Assembly (NCBI GenBank): GCA_947489315.1
Contig: CANLCX010000001.1
Coordinates: 561,501-625,500 of the forward strand
Direction of reading: 5' to 3'
Length of the DNA stretch: 64,000 nt
Source of the DNA: an uncultured Sphingomonadaceae bacterium
GTDB lineage: Bacteria; Pseudomonadota; Alphaproteobacteria; Sphingomonadales; Sphingomonadaceae
The notes under the pieces are model-generated. The model had not been told where the DNA came from. It did no database searches and was given only the letters and a program-made list of their open reading frames with translations. Shown here piece by piece: positions 46,236-54,148 of the stretch. The translations under genes were made by a program, and so were the position numbers. The number at the start of each line of letters is the position of its first letter. The stretch's first letter is position 1.

Positions 46236-46297
46236 GGCGCGAACCCGTTTTTATCTAGCAAGGGTGCCACATAGCTTCGGTTTTCATGAATACATGA

Positions 46298-46358
46298 GAA
46301 TCTAAGAAAGGGGCGATCCAGTAAGGACCAGCAGACAGAAATCGCCCCTTTCAGATTC
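46298..46358 (+). terminator. Strong hairpin after dnaJ
   Basis: AAAGGGGCGAT (46307-46317) pairs perfectly with ATCGCCCCTTT (46341-46351), extended by GAATCT/AGATTC outside an asymmetric bulge. No T-run follows, so it may act as an mRNA-stabilising or processing element rather than a classical intrinsic terminator. Confidence 0.6.
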
Positions 46359-46360
46359 CT

Positions 46361-46484
46361 ACTAAACCGACCGCTTCATTGTGGGGATGATTAGCGCGGT
46401 AGTTTAGTCGGTGCAGGCCGTTTGAAGTGCCTAAACATATATACGGCCCCGTCCGACTGGGATTAACAGCCGGAAAAATTTTTA
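46361..46484 (+). ncRNA. Candidate structured RNA: three successive stem-loops, the last terminator-like
   Basis: ACTAAAC-cg-ACCGC pairs with GCGGT-a-GTTTAGT (46361-46408). GGCCGT pairs with ACGGCC (46416-46448). CCG-A-CTG pairs with CAG-C-CGG (46453-46473) and is followed by AAAAATTTTT, a terminator-like tail. No convincing open frame covers the region. It could be a separate small RNA or a structured 3' UTR of dnaJ. No match to a family I know. Confidence 0.4.
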
Positions 46485-46540
46485 ATCGGATGATATTTTT
46501 CAATCGCGAGCAAGAGCCAATCTTGCTGGAGGATTGGAGT

Positions 46541-46714
46541 TCAAGACTGTTCTAAACAGTCAATGGCTTCCGCTATTTTAATAGCCGGTACCGACAGATC
46601 TTGCTTATCAAGTTCAGCCAAAAGCTGCTGTAGCGTGTTTATTATATCGGCTGTTTCTTGAGCATCATTGGTGAAAGTAATCTGTTCACTACCATCCATA
46701 ATGTGCTGCTCCAT
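46541..46714 (-). CDS. 57-residue hypothetical protein, paralogue of the 50339 gene
   Basis: A 57-codon gene starting MEQHIMDGSEQITFTND, ATG at 46714. The C-terminal half (IINTLQQLLAELDK, then AIKIAEAIDCLEQ) matches the gene at 50339-50515 (LIKKLDGILTTLDD, AIKIEEAINALQ), sharing the AIKI-x-EAI core. Both look like a two-helix protein. No known family. Confidence 0.6.
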   Translation of the reverse strand: MEQHIMDGSEQITFTNDAQETADIINTLQQLLAELDKQDLSVPAIKIAEAIDCLEQS

Positions 46715-47045
46715 TGTTTCGGATACCCTGATGAGTCAGCTGAAGACATCCGAAATCTTATTTTATCGAGAGAACTGATAGTCCGGCTATTATGAACATA
46801 CACTGTCATAATATGTAAACTGTTGTTGCATTCATCGAATGCTTCTATCGCCCGAGTTATATACCCAGACATGGATAATAATGATAATGGAGAGATTATC
46901 TACTGCCGTCTAAGAAGTAAGACGCAGAAGAAACGAGTGTTGGGGGTATGTGGTCGTCTATCGGTCGAAATTGCATTTGGTCCGATGGCCGGTTGCCTAT
47001 ACCTGATGGTGAAGCTATATTGGCTTCGTATTTTGGGGAATACCG

Positions 47046-47558
47046 TTGGACCAATTTGAGCTAGAATCCGCGCGGGTCGCAAAACTGACTGCTAAGCAGA
47101 GCGAATGCTTGCATCTTGTGGTGCAGAGAAAATCTTCAAAAGAAATTGCCCGGATATTGAACATATCTAAGCCAGCGGTCGACCAGCGCCTTGATAGTGC
47201 TCGGCGTACACTGGATGTAGCGACACGCGATGAAGCCGCGATTGTCTTTGCCCGCGCTGCTGGAGACTATGATCGGATCATATATGATCCGGCCTATCTT
47301 CCCAATCACCCTGAAATCAGCGCAAAAGCATCTCAGGGCGATCAACCGCAATCGTTCATGTTAGAAGAAGCAGCCGTACCATACGACTTCAATTCAACAC
47401 ATGATCCCGATCTCTGGTTGGAAGCCCTGAAGGAACCGAGAGGTGATCTGGGTACCGTTCAAAGACTGGCTATTATTGTTGGCATGACTGTCGGCATTTT
47501 AGCAATTGTTTTGATCGGTCTGGCAGTCTCTCAGTCTCTTTCAGGTCTACTGGGCTAA
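47046..47558 (+). CDS. LuxR-type HTH protein with C-terminal membrane anchor
   Basis: A 170-residue protein likely started at TTG 47046 (GGGGA lies 7 nt upstream; an in-frame stop lies at 47010). N-terminal LuxR/GerE HTH: LTAKQSECLHLVVQRKSSKE then IARILNISKPAVDQRLDSAR. The middle is polar and the C-terminus has one strong membrane helix (about 147-168, IVGMTVGILAIVLIGLAVS). Such inner-membrane-tethered LuxR proteins are common in sphingomonads. It heads the gene run to RadC. Confidence 0.78.
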   Translation: MDQFELESARVAKLTAKQSECLHLVVQRKSSKEIARILNISKPAVDQRLDSARRTLDVATRDEAAIVFARAAGDYDRIIYDPAYLPNHPEISAKASQGDQPQSFMLEEAAVPYDFNSTHDPDLWLEALKEPRGDLGTVQRLAIIVGMTVGILAIVLIGLAVSQSLSGLLG

Positions 47559-47626
47559 AGAAAGCCAAGACAAGACCTACCTAAAATTTAATTTTTGGAA
47601 TTCGCGTTTCGCGGAAAGGGAATCTT

Positions 47627-47968
47627 ATGTCTTACGAAATCAAAAAAGCTAAAGATCAAATCGGCCAGGATATGCCACACAGCGAGTATAGTATTGATCA
47701 GGCATTGGTATCTGTATCCAATCTCATGTCTACTTTGGTGAATGCTCGCCTGAGCACCGGTGTTCCCGCTTCGACGGGCCAGGCCGCGATCCTGCGCCTT
47801 GCCAAAGCACAGATGGCGCTTGTGGATGCCAGTAGCGATATATTGCGTGTGCATGGCGAATTGAAGAAAATTGGTAAAGAGCATGCTTGGGGCGACAATC
47901 ACGAAGACTGCCCGCCGGCAGCCCAAGCGTCGGTTAAAGACGGCAAGCGTCTTTCGATCGTAGGTTGA
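47627..47968 (+). CDS. Small hypothetical protein paired with the LuxR-HTH gene
   Basis: A 113-residue protein with AAAGGGA before the ATG. Helical, with SYEIKKAKDQIGQDM, SVSNLMSTLVNARLSTGV and a His/Asp-rich segment near the end (HAWGDNHEDCPPA). It occurs 68 nt after the LuxR-HTH gene, probably in the same unit. No signal or membrane helix. Function unknown. Confidence 0.68.
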   Translation: MSYEIKKAKDQIGQDMPHSEYSIDQALVSVSNLMSTLVNARLSTGVPASTGQAAILRLAKAQMALVDASSDILRVHGELKKIGKEHAWGDNHEDCPPAAQASVKDGKRLSIVG

Positions 47969-48015
47969 GTTAGCAAGGTGTTGACTATGAAGCGCCATCA
48001 TGTTCCTCATGACCA

Positions 48016-48456
48016 ATGCGAACGGCGATATTCTTCCTCCTCCTCTGTGCAGCGACTTTCTATGCCTTGTATCGAGGAGGCGCGCCTGAACGTTGGGTTG
48101 CTTCAACTCTTTTGGTTGGCTATTTTCTGGATCCTATGGTCCACTTTTTTACGCCGGTGGAATATTCGGAAATGGATCCAGGGCATTTTATTATCGATTT
48201 GTTTGTTTGGGGCTTCGTTCTCGCAGTGGCTCTACGAGCCAACAGGTTCTGGCCGTTATGCGTAAGCTCATTACAAACAATCGCGCTAGTAGCGCATGTG
48301 GCAAAGCTGATGGATGTATCGATACATCCCCAAGCATATCTCATTATGCAAGTCGCTTCATCTTATCCATTCCTGATGATACTCGCGATAGGAACCTATT
48401 GCCACCAGCGCCGATTGAGAATCAACGGCACCGATTCATCCTGGCGCAGCAGTTAA
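48016..48456 (+). CDS. Four-helix membrane protein, copy 1
   Basis: A 146-residue protein with about four membrane helices. Conserved blocks shared with the next gene: YRGGAPERW, EYSEMDPGH, RFWPLCVSSLQT, DVSIHPQAYLIMQVASSYP, ILAIGTYCHQRRL. No characterised homologue recognised. Located after the LuxR-HTH pair. Confidence 0.72.
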   Translation: MRTAIFFLLLCAATFYALYRGGAPERWVASTLLVGYFLDPMVHFFTPVEYSEMDPGHFIIDLFVWGFVLAVALRANRFWPLCVSSLQTIALVAHVAKLMDVSIHPQAYLIMQVASSYPFLMILAIGTYCHQRRLRINGTDSSWRSS

Positions 48457-48520
48457 GGCAGACTGGATCTAACGTTCCAGAGCGGTTGACTTCGTTGCTC
48501 GATTACAGGCATCTAGGACA

Positions 48521-48958
48521 ATGCGAATTGCGCTTTTCTATGCCTTGTTTGCTTTCTGTACCCTTTACGCTCTTTGGCGCGGCGGTGCGCCGGAGCGGAG
48601 AATTGCGGGTTCCTACTTCGGGATGTGGATCCTGGATCGTTCAATGCATCTTTTTGCTTCAGCAGAATATGCAGAAATGGACCCGGGACATCTGGTCATT
48701 GATCTCATCATATGGATTGCCTTCCTCACAATCTCGTTACGAGCAAGAAGGTTTTGGCCATTATGCGTAGTGTCGCTGCAAACAACAGCCTTGGTAGGGC
48801 ATTTGGCAAAGCTGGCGGACGCGTCGATACACCCGCAGGCTTATTTAATCATGCAAGTCGCTTCTTCCTACCCCTTGCTCATAATTCTAGCGATAGGCAC
48901 ATATTGTCACCAACGCAGGTTGAAAGCCAAGGGGATCGATCCGCCCTGGCGCAGCTAA
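48521..48958 (+). CDS. Four-helix membrane protein, copy 2
   Basis: A 145-residue paralogue of the previous gene, with YALWRGGAPER, EYAEMDPGHLVIDL, RFWPLCVVSLQT, DASIHPQAYLIMQVASSYP and ILAIGTYCHQRRL. The long stretch from DPGH to RRL is nearly identical, showing tandem duplication. Its end overlaps the start region of the RadC-like gene by about 55 nt. Confidence 0.72.
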   Translation: MRIALFYALFAFCTLYALWRGGAPERRIAGSYFGMWILDRSMHLFASAEYAEMDPGHLVIDLIIWIAFLTISLRARRFWPLCVVSLQTTALVGHLAKLADASIHPQAYLIMQVASSYPLLIILAIGTYCHQRRLKAKGIDPPWRS

Positions 48959-49530
48959 TAGCTTCAGTTGCTCCTGATGAGGCCGTCGCGTTATCAGGAG
49001 CACTGCTTGAGGAGTTCGGTTCCATTGGCCGGATATTGTCTGAATCAGAAGAAGCCTTACGGCGTATATTAGGGTCGCAGACCGCCGTGATCAATCTGCT
49101 GATGGCAACCGAACAACTCTTGCTGGCGCAATTGCAAAATGAGCTACCCAAAAAGCTGATATCGGCGACGGATGAAAAGCTCATCAGATATTTGCAGGCT
49201 AGTATGGGTTCGCTTGCCACCGAGACAATGCGTGTATTGTTTCTGGATAATGCCAACCATTTGATCAACGATCAGGTTTTCGGGCATGGTTCACCGAGCA
49301 AAGTGATTGTGCAACCGCGAGGTATATTGAAACGAGCCCTGGAGTTGAACGCCAGCGCTATCATATTGGTCCATAATCACCCTGGCGGCGATGTGCGGCC
49401 CAGTAAGTCGGACATAAAATTTACCATGTTGATCAAAATCCTTTGCCGGGAACTGGAAATAAAATTGCATGACCATATCGTTATTGGCGGCAATAAATGG
49501 TCAAGCTTTCGAAAGATGAAATTGTTATGA
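48904..49530 (+). CDS. RadC-like JAMM/JAB domain protein
   Basis: A protein of about 208 residues if started at TTG 48904 (GATAGG seven nt upstream); ATG 48766 or 48712 would run through the previous gene in another frame, so the start is a judgement. The N-terminal part has the helical UPF0758 pattern (LSGALLEEFGSIGRILSES), the C-terminal part the JAMM motif HNHPGGDVRPSKSD. RadC proteins are not shown to repair DNA despite the name. Next gene starts at the stop (ATGA). Confidence 0.82.
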   Translation: MSPTQVESQGDRSALAQLIASVAPDEAVALSGALLEEFGSIGRILSESEEALRRILGSQTAVINLLMATEQLLLAQLQNELPKKLISATDEKLIRYLQASMGSLATETMRVLFLDNANHLINDQVFGHGSPSKVIVQPRGILKRALELNASAIILVHNHPGGDVRPSKSDIKFTMLIKILCRELEIKLHDHIVIGGNKWSSFRKMKLL

Positions 49531-49868
49531 CGGACCATCTTATGGCAGAGGCTGTTAAGAGCGCCCAAAAGCTGCTCGACAGACAACAAAAAAGAGGCCT
49601 GTTTTTTACCAATGACGGTATTTTTGGTGACCCGGCCTGGGAATTGTTGCTGGCATTGTACATCGCATCGGACGAGCGTCACTGTGTGAAGAAGACCGAT
49701 CTTTATAGTGGGCTATCGGTTTCGCCCTCAATAGCCTCCCGCTGGCTTAAGGTATTCCTCGACCAAGACTATATTGAGATTTGTGACAATCACGGACCTG
49801 ATCATGTGCGGCTGACCCAAAGTGCCAAGTCGGCCTGTACTGACTATTTGCATTCCATGGTGGATTAA
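49527..49868 (+). CDS. MarR/winged-helix-like DNA-binding protein
   Basis: A 113-residue protein from ATG 49527, overlapping the RadC stop (ATGA). Winged-helix pattern: WELLLALYIASDERHCVKKT, LYSGLSVSPSIASRWLKVF, and the wing DQDYIEICDNHGPDHVRLT. Translationally coupled to the RadC-like gene, as often seen in sphingomonads. Confidence 0.8.
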   Translation: MTDHLMAEAVKSAQKLLDRQQKRGLFFTNDGIFGDPAWELLLALYIASDERHCVKKTDLYSGLSVSPSIASRWLKVFLDQDYIEICDNHGPDHVRLTQSAKSACTDYLHSMVD

Positions 49869-49965
49869 AGATCGGCGTCACGGCTGTGAACAGTCAGCGC
49901 TGGACTTAATTTCCCGAAAGTGTGTCCGTTACTCACCCTGATAATAGATTATCAGGGAGCGCGAC

Positions 49966-50274
49966 ATGATCCAAAGAGGCCGCTCGATTGGCTCGACCTT
50001 TGCATCGAAATGGGCGATCCTAATCGTTATAATATTTAGCGTTTCATCTTTTCCGAGAAAAGCGGAAGCGAGCCCTGCTGGCGATCAAGCTTCTAAAGCG
50101 ACAGTTCTCGCGAGGGCAGAAATTCAAAAGAGAATCGAAGTTCGCCCGGAAAATTTTTCGAAAGCCAGGCATTCTGATGATCTTCGATTGCCGGATATAA
50201 GTTTTCATGATTGTGATTTTGAGGTCCGCAGAGTGATCAAAAACTGCGTATTGATGATATATGAAAGCCAGTAA
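49966..50274 (+). CDS. Small exported hypothetical protein
   Basis: A 102-residue protein with GGGAG before the ATG and a signal-like N-terminus (WAILIVIIFSVSSFPRKAEA). The mature part is short and has two Cys (HDCDFEVRRVIKNC) that may pair. No family recognised. Confidence 0.62.
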   Translation: MIQRGRSIGSTFASKWAILIVIIFSVSSFPRKAEASPAGDQASKATVLARAEIQKRIEVRPENFSKARHSDDLRLPDISFHDCDFEVRRVIKNCVLMIYESQ

Positions 50275-50338
50275 TCGATGAAGGAAGACGAGGTTGGTTC
50301 TCAAACTTAATAAACGGCCTGGCTTGACCTGAACATTA

Positions 50339-50515
50339 TCAAGATTCGTCGGGTTTTTCGCTCTTGTCTTGTAACCGCTGCAAAGCGTTGATCGCCTCTT
50401 CGATTTTAATAGCTGCAATAGAATGGCCACTATCGTCGAGTGTTGTTAGAATACCATCCAGCTTTTTGATCAAATCTTGCATGTCGACTTTGTCTGTTTT
50501 CATTATGATCGACAT
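50339..50515 (-). CDS. Small hypothetical protein, paralogue of the 46541 gene
   Basis: About 58 residues from ATG 50515; ATG 50503 (55 residues) is also possible and no ribosome-binding site settles it. MQDLIKKLDGILTTLDD and AIKIEEAINALQRL align with the 46541-46714 protein. C-terminus KSEKPDES. Function unknown. Confidence 0.55.
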   Translation of the reverse strand: MSIIMKTDKVDMQDLIKKLDGILTTLDDSGHSIAAIKIEEAINALQRLQDKSEKPDES

Positions 50516-50585
50516 TGCCTTTCGGTCAGCAGAAAAATTGGAATAAACCAAATTGGTATAACGAGCTCGCAAGATAAGATAGATT

Positions 50586-50636
50586 AGTTACAATTTGCGA
50601 TCCGCAAAATTCACTAGTTGTAACCAGTTACAATTT
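50586..50636. promoter_or_regulatory. Operator-like repeats upstream of sthA
   Basis: AGTTACAATTT occurs at 50586-50596 and 50626-50636 (40 bp period). TTGTAAC-CA-GTTACAA is a perfect palindrome at 50618-50633, and TTTGCG-ATC-CGCAAA another at 50594-50608. The 316-bp gap they sit in (50516-50831) separates the small minus gene from sthA and shows no other gene. Confidence 0.55.
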
Positions 50637-50831
50637 CAACAAAAATTGCTCAATCTCTCGCTTAGAAGTTAAATTCTTATCGGATGTCCCAAACTGGCGC
50701 ATCATTATGGGCGGAAATTTGTCCCCTTAATAGGTTAGTTTTTACCTGGCTATCGAGAATGTCAAACATATCGTGGCTTTGCCGTTAATTATTCTGCCCG
50801 TCACCGTTAACCATGGATGAAAGGGGTTGAT

Positions 50832-52253
50832 ATGTCAGAATTTGACTATGACTTAGTGATAATCGGGGGCGGTCCAGCTGGACGCAGAGCGGCAATTCAA
50901 GCATCAAAGCTTGGGAAATCCGTTGCTATCGTTGACGATCAGAAAAAAATTGGTGGTGTTTCGGTCCATACGGGAACGCTTCCCTCTAAGACAATTAGGG
51001 AATCCGTCTTATCTGTTACGGGATGGCGCGATCAATATTTCAGAACCGGTCAACAGCGTGATGGCGCAGACGCGACGCTGGAGGCTATTTCCTCGCGTCT
51101 TGCTACGACCCTTGGCGACGAAGTTGAGGTGATCGACAGTCAATTGTCCCGCAACAATATTACAACCCTGAAAGGGAAAGCAAAATTTGCCAGCCCGAAC
51201 AAGCTGGCGGTTTCGCAAACGGTTCAAGGCAAGAAGATAAGCTACAGCGTCACGGCTGAAAAATTTCTGATTGCTGTCGGCACCAAACCCTATCGTCCGA
51301 AACAGATACCTTTTAATGGTACGACTATCCTTGATAGTGACTGTATCGCTGCAAATATGCCGATGCCGAAATCCATCATCATTATCGGTGGAGGCGTCAT
51401 TGGTCTTGAATATGCAACGATATTTTCGACGCTTGAAATCCCGGTTACAGTGGTTGAAGCCCGCGAAAACATATTAGAATTTATTGATCGTGATATTGTT
51501 TCCAATTTTAGCCACCAACTTTCGGAACGGGGCATTAGTCTGCGCCTGGGTCGTTCGGTCGACAAGATTGCACTGGATAAAAATGACCACCCGGAAGTCT
51601 TGTTAGATGATGGACGTCAGCTCCGCGCCGACATGCTGCTTTTCACGGCCGGCCGGGTTGGTGCTGTAAATGGACTTGGTCTCGATAAGATTGGAGTGTT
51701 CCCGGACAATAGAGGGCGCCTAACAGTCGATCCAAAAACGCTGCAAACCACTCAGCCACATATTTATGCTGCTGGTGATATTATCGGATTTCCATCGCTA
51801 GCCTCCACGTCGATGGAGCAAGGCCGTCTTGCAGCCTGCCACGCATTTAATCATCCCATTCGCAGTTCGGAGCATAGCTTTCCGCTCGGCATATATTCTA
51901 TTCCCGAAATAGCCAGCATCGGCCTGTCGGAAGAGGACGCAAGGGCCAAAGGATTGCAGGTGGAAATTGGTGTCGCGCGTTTCCAGGAAACATCGCGCGG
52001 GCATATATTGGGCAATTGTAAAGGCCTGCTGAAATGTATTTTTGATCTGAATGATCGAAAATTGCTTGGCGTGCATATCGTCGGAGAGGGGGCAACGGAA
52101 CTGATTCACATTGGTCAGGCCGTTCTCAATCTCAACGGCGGTATCGACTATTTGTCCGACACCGTATTTAATTTTCCCACATTAGCAGAAGCATATAAAG
52201 TTGCGGCGTTAGACGCCTACAACCGGATGCCCCGGCCCAAATTGAGAGCATGA
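50832..52253 (+). CDS. sthA: Si-specific NAD(P)+ transhydrogenase (SthA-like flavoprotein)
   Basis: A 473-residue flavoprotein from ATG 50832 (AAAGGGG 5-6 nt upstream). FAD site: VIIGGGPAGRRAAIQASKLG. The segment where disulfide reductases keep CxxxxC is SVHTGTLPSKT, without either cysteine, as in SthA. NAD(P) site IIIGGGVIGLEYATIF, FAD motif IYAAGDIIGFP. It exchanges hydride between NADH and NADP+. GGDEF gene follows with a 1-nt gap, so co-transcription is likely. Confidence 0.88.
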   Translation: MSEFDYDLVIIGGGPAGRRAAIQASKLGKSVAIVDDQKKIGGVSVHTGTLPSKTIRESVLSVTGWRDQYFRTGQQRDGADATLEAISSRLATTLGDEVEVIDSQLSRNNITTLKGKAKFASPNKLAVSQTVQGKKISYSVTAEKFLIAVGTKPYRPKQIPFNGTTILDSDCIAANMPMPKSIIIIGGGVIGLEYATIFSTLEIPVTVVEARENILEFIDRDIVSNFSHQLSERGISLRLGRSVDKIALDKNDHPEVLLDDGRQLRADMLLFTAGRVGAVNGLGLDKIGVFPDNRGRLTVDPKTLQTTQPHIYAAGDIIGFPSLASTSMEQGRLAACHAFNHPIRSSEHSFPLGIYSIPEIASIGLSEEDARAKGLQVEIGVARFQETSRGHILGNCKGLLKCIFDLNDRKLLGVHIVGEGATELIHIGQAVLNLNGGIDYLSDTVFNFPTLAEAYKVAALDAYNRMPRPKLRA

Positions 52254-52254
52254 C

Positions 52255-53340
52255 GTGAAAATCGATATTAAAAATATATTAGACAGCTATTTTCGCGAAA
52301 ATGGCGATGAAGAAACATGTCCGGTTTGCATAGAAGAGGAGGGCCAGCGGTCGCCGCTTTATGCTATTGCTAGTTTCATCCGACAGCATGGCTTGTTGGT
52401 TTCGTCGAAGAATCTCGAATTAGCATGGGCCTTTATTTGTGGCGGCAACAGCATGTTGAAGAGCGAGATCATGGGGCTTTCCTCAGCCGGCCGGCTCGAC
52501 AATGCTGCGGCGAGTGAACTATTTGACAAATATCTTAGCTCTGATGTTGGCTCTCAAATTGATAAAATCGTACTGGAAGCCATTGAGCATATCCGCAATA
52601 CGACGAAAATTATCGAAGATGGCAATAAGAAGACCAGCGAGTGCGAAGAAAATTTGATCGAACAGGCGGATACGATCCGGACCAATCCGGTCGATATTGA
52701 TGGTGCAATTCAGAAGCTCCTAAGCTTGTCGCAATTGATGGTCGAGTCCACGCGCGAAAACCGCGAACAAATTGCAGAGACCAATAAAAAGCTGGCCACC
52801 CTGCAGACTGAGTTGGAACATGCTAGAAACGAGGCTGATTTTGACCAACTGACCAAGCTGCCCAATCGGCGAAAATTTGAAAGAACATTGGATGAGATGT
52901 TAAAGAAACTGCACGAAGATGGGCAGTCGCTGGTCTTGGTCTTTATTGATATCGATCATTTCAAGAAGGTGAACGATACCTATGGTCACGAATGTGGTGA
53001 TCGGGTTCTCAGACTGGTTGCCGACGAACTGGGAACAATGTCGGGGAGCCACTGCCATACCTCGCGCTATGGTGGAGAAGAATTTGCTGTGATTTTCGAT
53101 GGGCAGGACATCGACTCTGTTTGGAAGATCATTGATAATTGTCGTGATACTTTGGCATCCCGTTCGTTGGTTGATCTGCAGTCGGGAAAAGCGTTAGGAA
53201 CGATCTCGTTTTCTGCCGGCGTTGCTGAATGCTTGTCATCAGATACAAAACGCTCAATTTTGAGAAAAGCCGATCTCGCTCTTTACGAAGCGAAATCCCA
53301 GGGGCGCAATGTAGTTCTGAAATATTCCAATGCGCGATAG
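52255..53340 (+). CDS. GGDEF diguanylate cyclase
   Basis: A 361-residue cytoplasmic protein from GTG 52255. Residues 1-130 are an unassigned N-terminal domain containing CPVC near residue 22; a coiled coil (about 135-195) leads to a GGDEF domain with DFDQLTKLPNRRKFERTL, IDIDHFKKVNDTYGH and RYGGEEFAVIF. GGEEF is an active form. No RxxD inhibitory site is visible five residues upstream (SHCHTS), so product inhibition is unlikely. It makes cyclic di-GMP, perhaps affecting the adhesin or flagella. Located 1 nt after sthA. Confidence 0.9.
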   Translation: MKIDIKNILDSYFRENGDEETCPVCIEEEGQRSPLYAIASFIRQHGLLVSSKNLELAWAFICGGNSMLKSEIMGLSSAGRLDNAAASELFDKYLSSDVGSQIDKIVLEAIEHIRNTTKIIEDGNKKTSECEENLIEQADTIRTNPVDIDGAIQKLLSLSQLMVESTRENREQIAETNKKLATLQTELEHARNEADFDQLTKLPNRRKFERTLDEMLKKLHEDGQSLVLVFIDIDHFKKVNDTYGHECGDRVLRLVADELGTMSGSHCHTSRYGGEEFAVIFDGQDIDSVWKIIDNCRDTLASRSLVDLQSGKALGTISFSAGVAECLSSDTKRSILRKADLALYEAKSQGRNVVLKYSNAR

Positions 53341-53615
53341 CCCGATCCTTTTCGAAAGGCGCTAGACGGGATTTTTAGTGCTGGGTTCATTGATCCAGCA
53401 TTGAAGATAGGATGAAAAATCGGAGAATGTAATTGGCAGCGACGATACGGGTGAAGCCGATCGTGCTGTCGGCACACCGGCTTTACAAGCGCATAAAATC
53501 ATAGGCGCCGCATCATTGGACGATCCCCTCTAAAAACGTAACCTGAGGCACCCTGCAGCAATGCGGCAGGGTGCTTTATGGCATTGATGTTGCTTCTTTT
53601 TGCAAGGATTCACCA

Positions 53616-53699
53616 ATGGCCTATACGTCTCGCTATAACGGTTATTGTGATCGCGCGGGCACTTATATCATCCTCAATGCTAGCACTATCATCCAGTAA
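53616..53699 (+). CDS. Possible 27-residue ORF
   Basis: ATG 53616 with AAGGA 7-8 nt upstream, giving MAYTSRYNGYCDRAGTYIIL and then NASTIIQ. It starts 42 nt after the hairpin at 53548-53574. No homology known; kept because of the ribosome-binding site. Confidence 0.25.
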   Translation: MAYTSRYNGYCDRAGTYIILNASTIIQ

Positions 53700-54002
53700 T
53701 TCCATAGGCCCTAAAACGTCCAATACCTGGGCTGGCTTAAAGTAAGCATCTCTTGGCGACGTTCATGCAGACGGCACGCCCTCAGGTGCCGATGTCCAGC
53801 CGTTCTTTGGCTAGTTCACATCAAACCGTGTGTTGCTGACCCAATGTCGCACTATCTGTAAAGTCGCCACAAGGGCAGATGCGGGGAGACCTTGCTATGC
53901 TATGCAGTAATTGGGCAGGATAGTTTTCACTATCCCGCCCAATCGGTTCGCACGCAGACCAGGTGCGCTGCGTAAACCAAAACCCAACCTGCGGGGGTTG
54001 TG

Positions 54003-54092
54003 ATGGTTTCGGCAGAAGCTAAACTTCTAATGGCTTTATCCGCACTAGCGGGAGTTGTTACAATTGGTTTTCAGCCCAATTTGGGCGGATGA
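54003..54092 (+). CDS. Possible 29-residue hydrophobic ORF
   Basis: ATG 54003 preceded by GCGGGGG about 6 nt upstream; MVSAEAKLLMALSALAGVV then TIGFQPNLGG. Membrane-peptide-like. Its stop is 57 nt from the motB end. Unsupported by homology. Confidence 0.3.
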   Translation: MVSAEAKLLMALSALAGVVTIGFQPNLGG

Positions 54093-54148
54093 GGAGATTT
54101 TATTCCCAAATTGGATGTAACGCACTTCGTTTCAGCAATGCTGAGAAA

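Larger units (their letters stand above)
53341..54148. other. Gene-poor stretch with hairpins and two tiny ORFs
   Basis: About 0.8 kb without a gene of normal size. Hairpins: TGCTGG/CCAGCA at 53377-53402; GCACCCTGC/GCAGGGTGC at 53548-53574, perfect 9-bp arms then TTT; TTGGGC-A-GGATAG / CTATCC-C-GCCCAA at 53911-53942. Two small frames are listed separately. The rest shows nothing I can name. It separates the GGDEF unit from motB. Confidence 0.6.

Noticed and set aside
46872-47059. A 62-codon frame ahead of the LuxR-HTH gene
   Set aside because: It overlaps the LuxR start, has no strong ribosome-binding site and an unconvincing translation.
48712-48903. N-terminal extension of the RadC-like protein
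   Set aside because: It is a frame inside the paralogous membrane-protein gene, whose own frame is clearly conserved.
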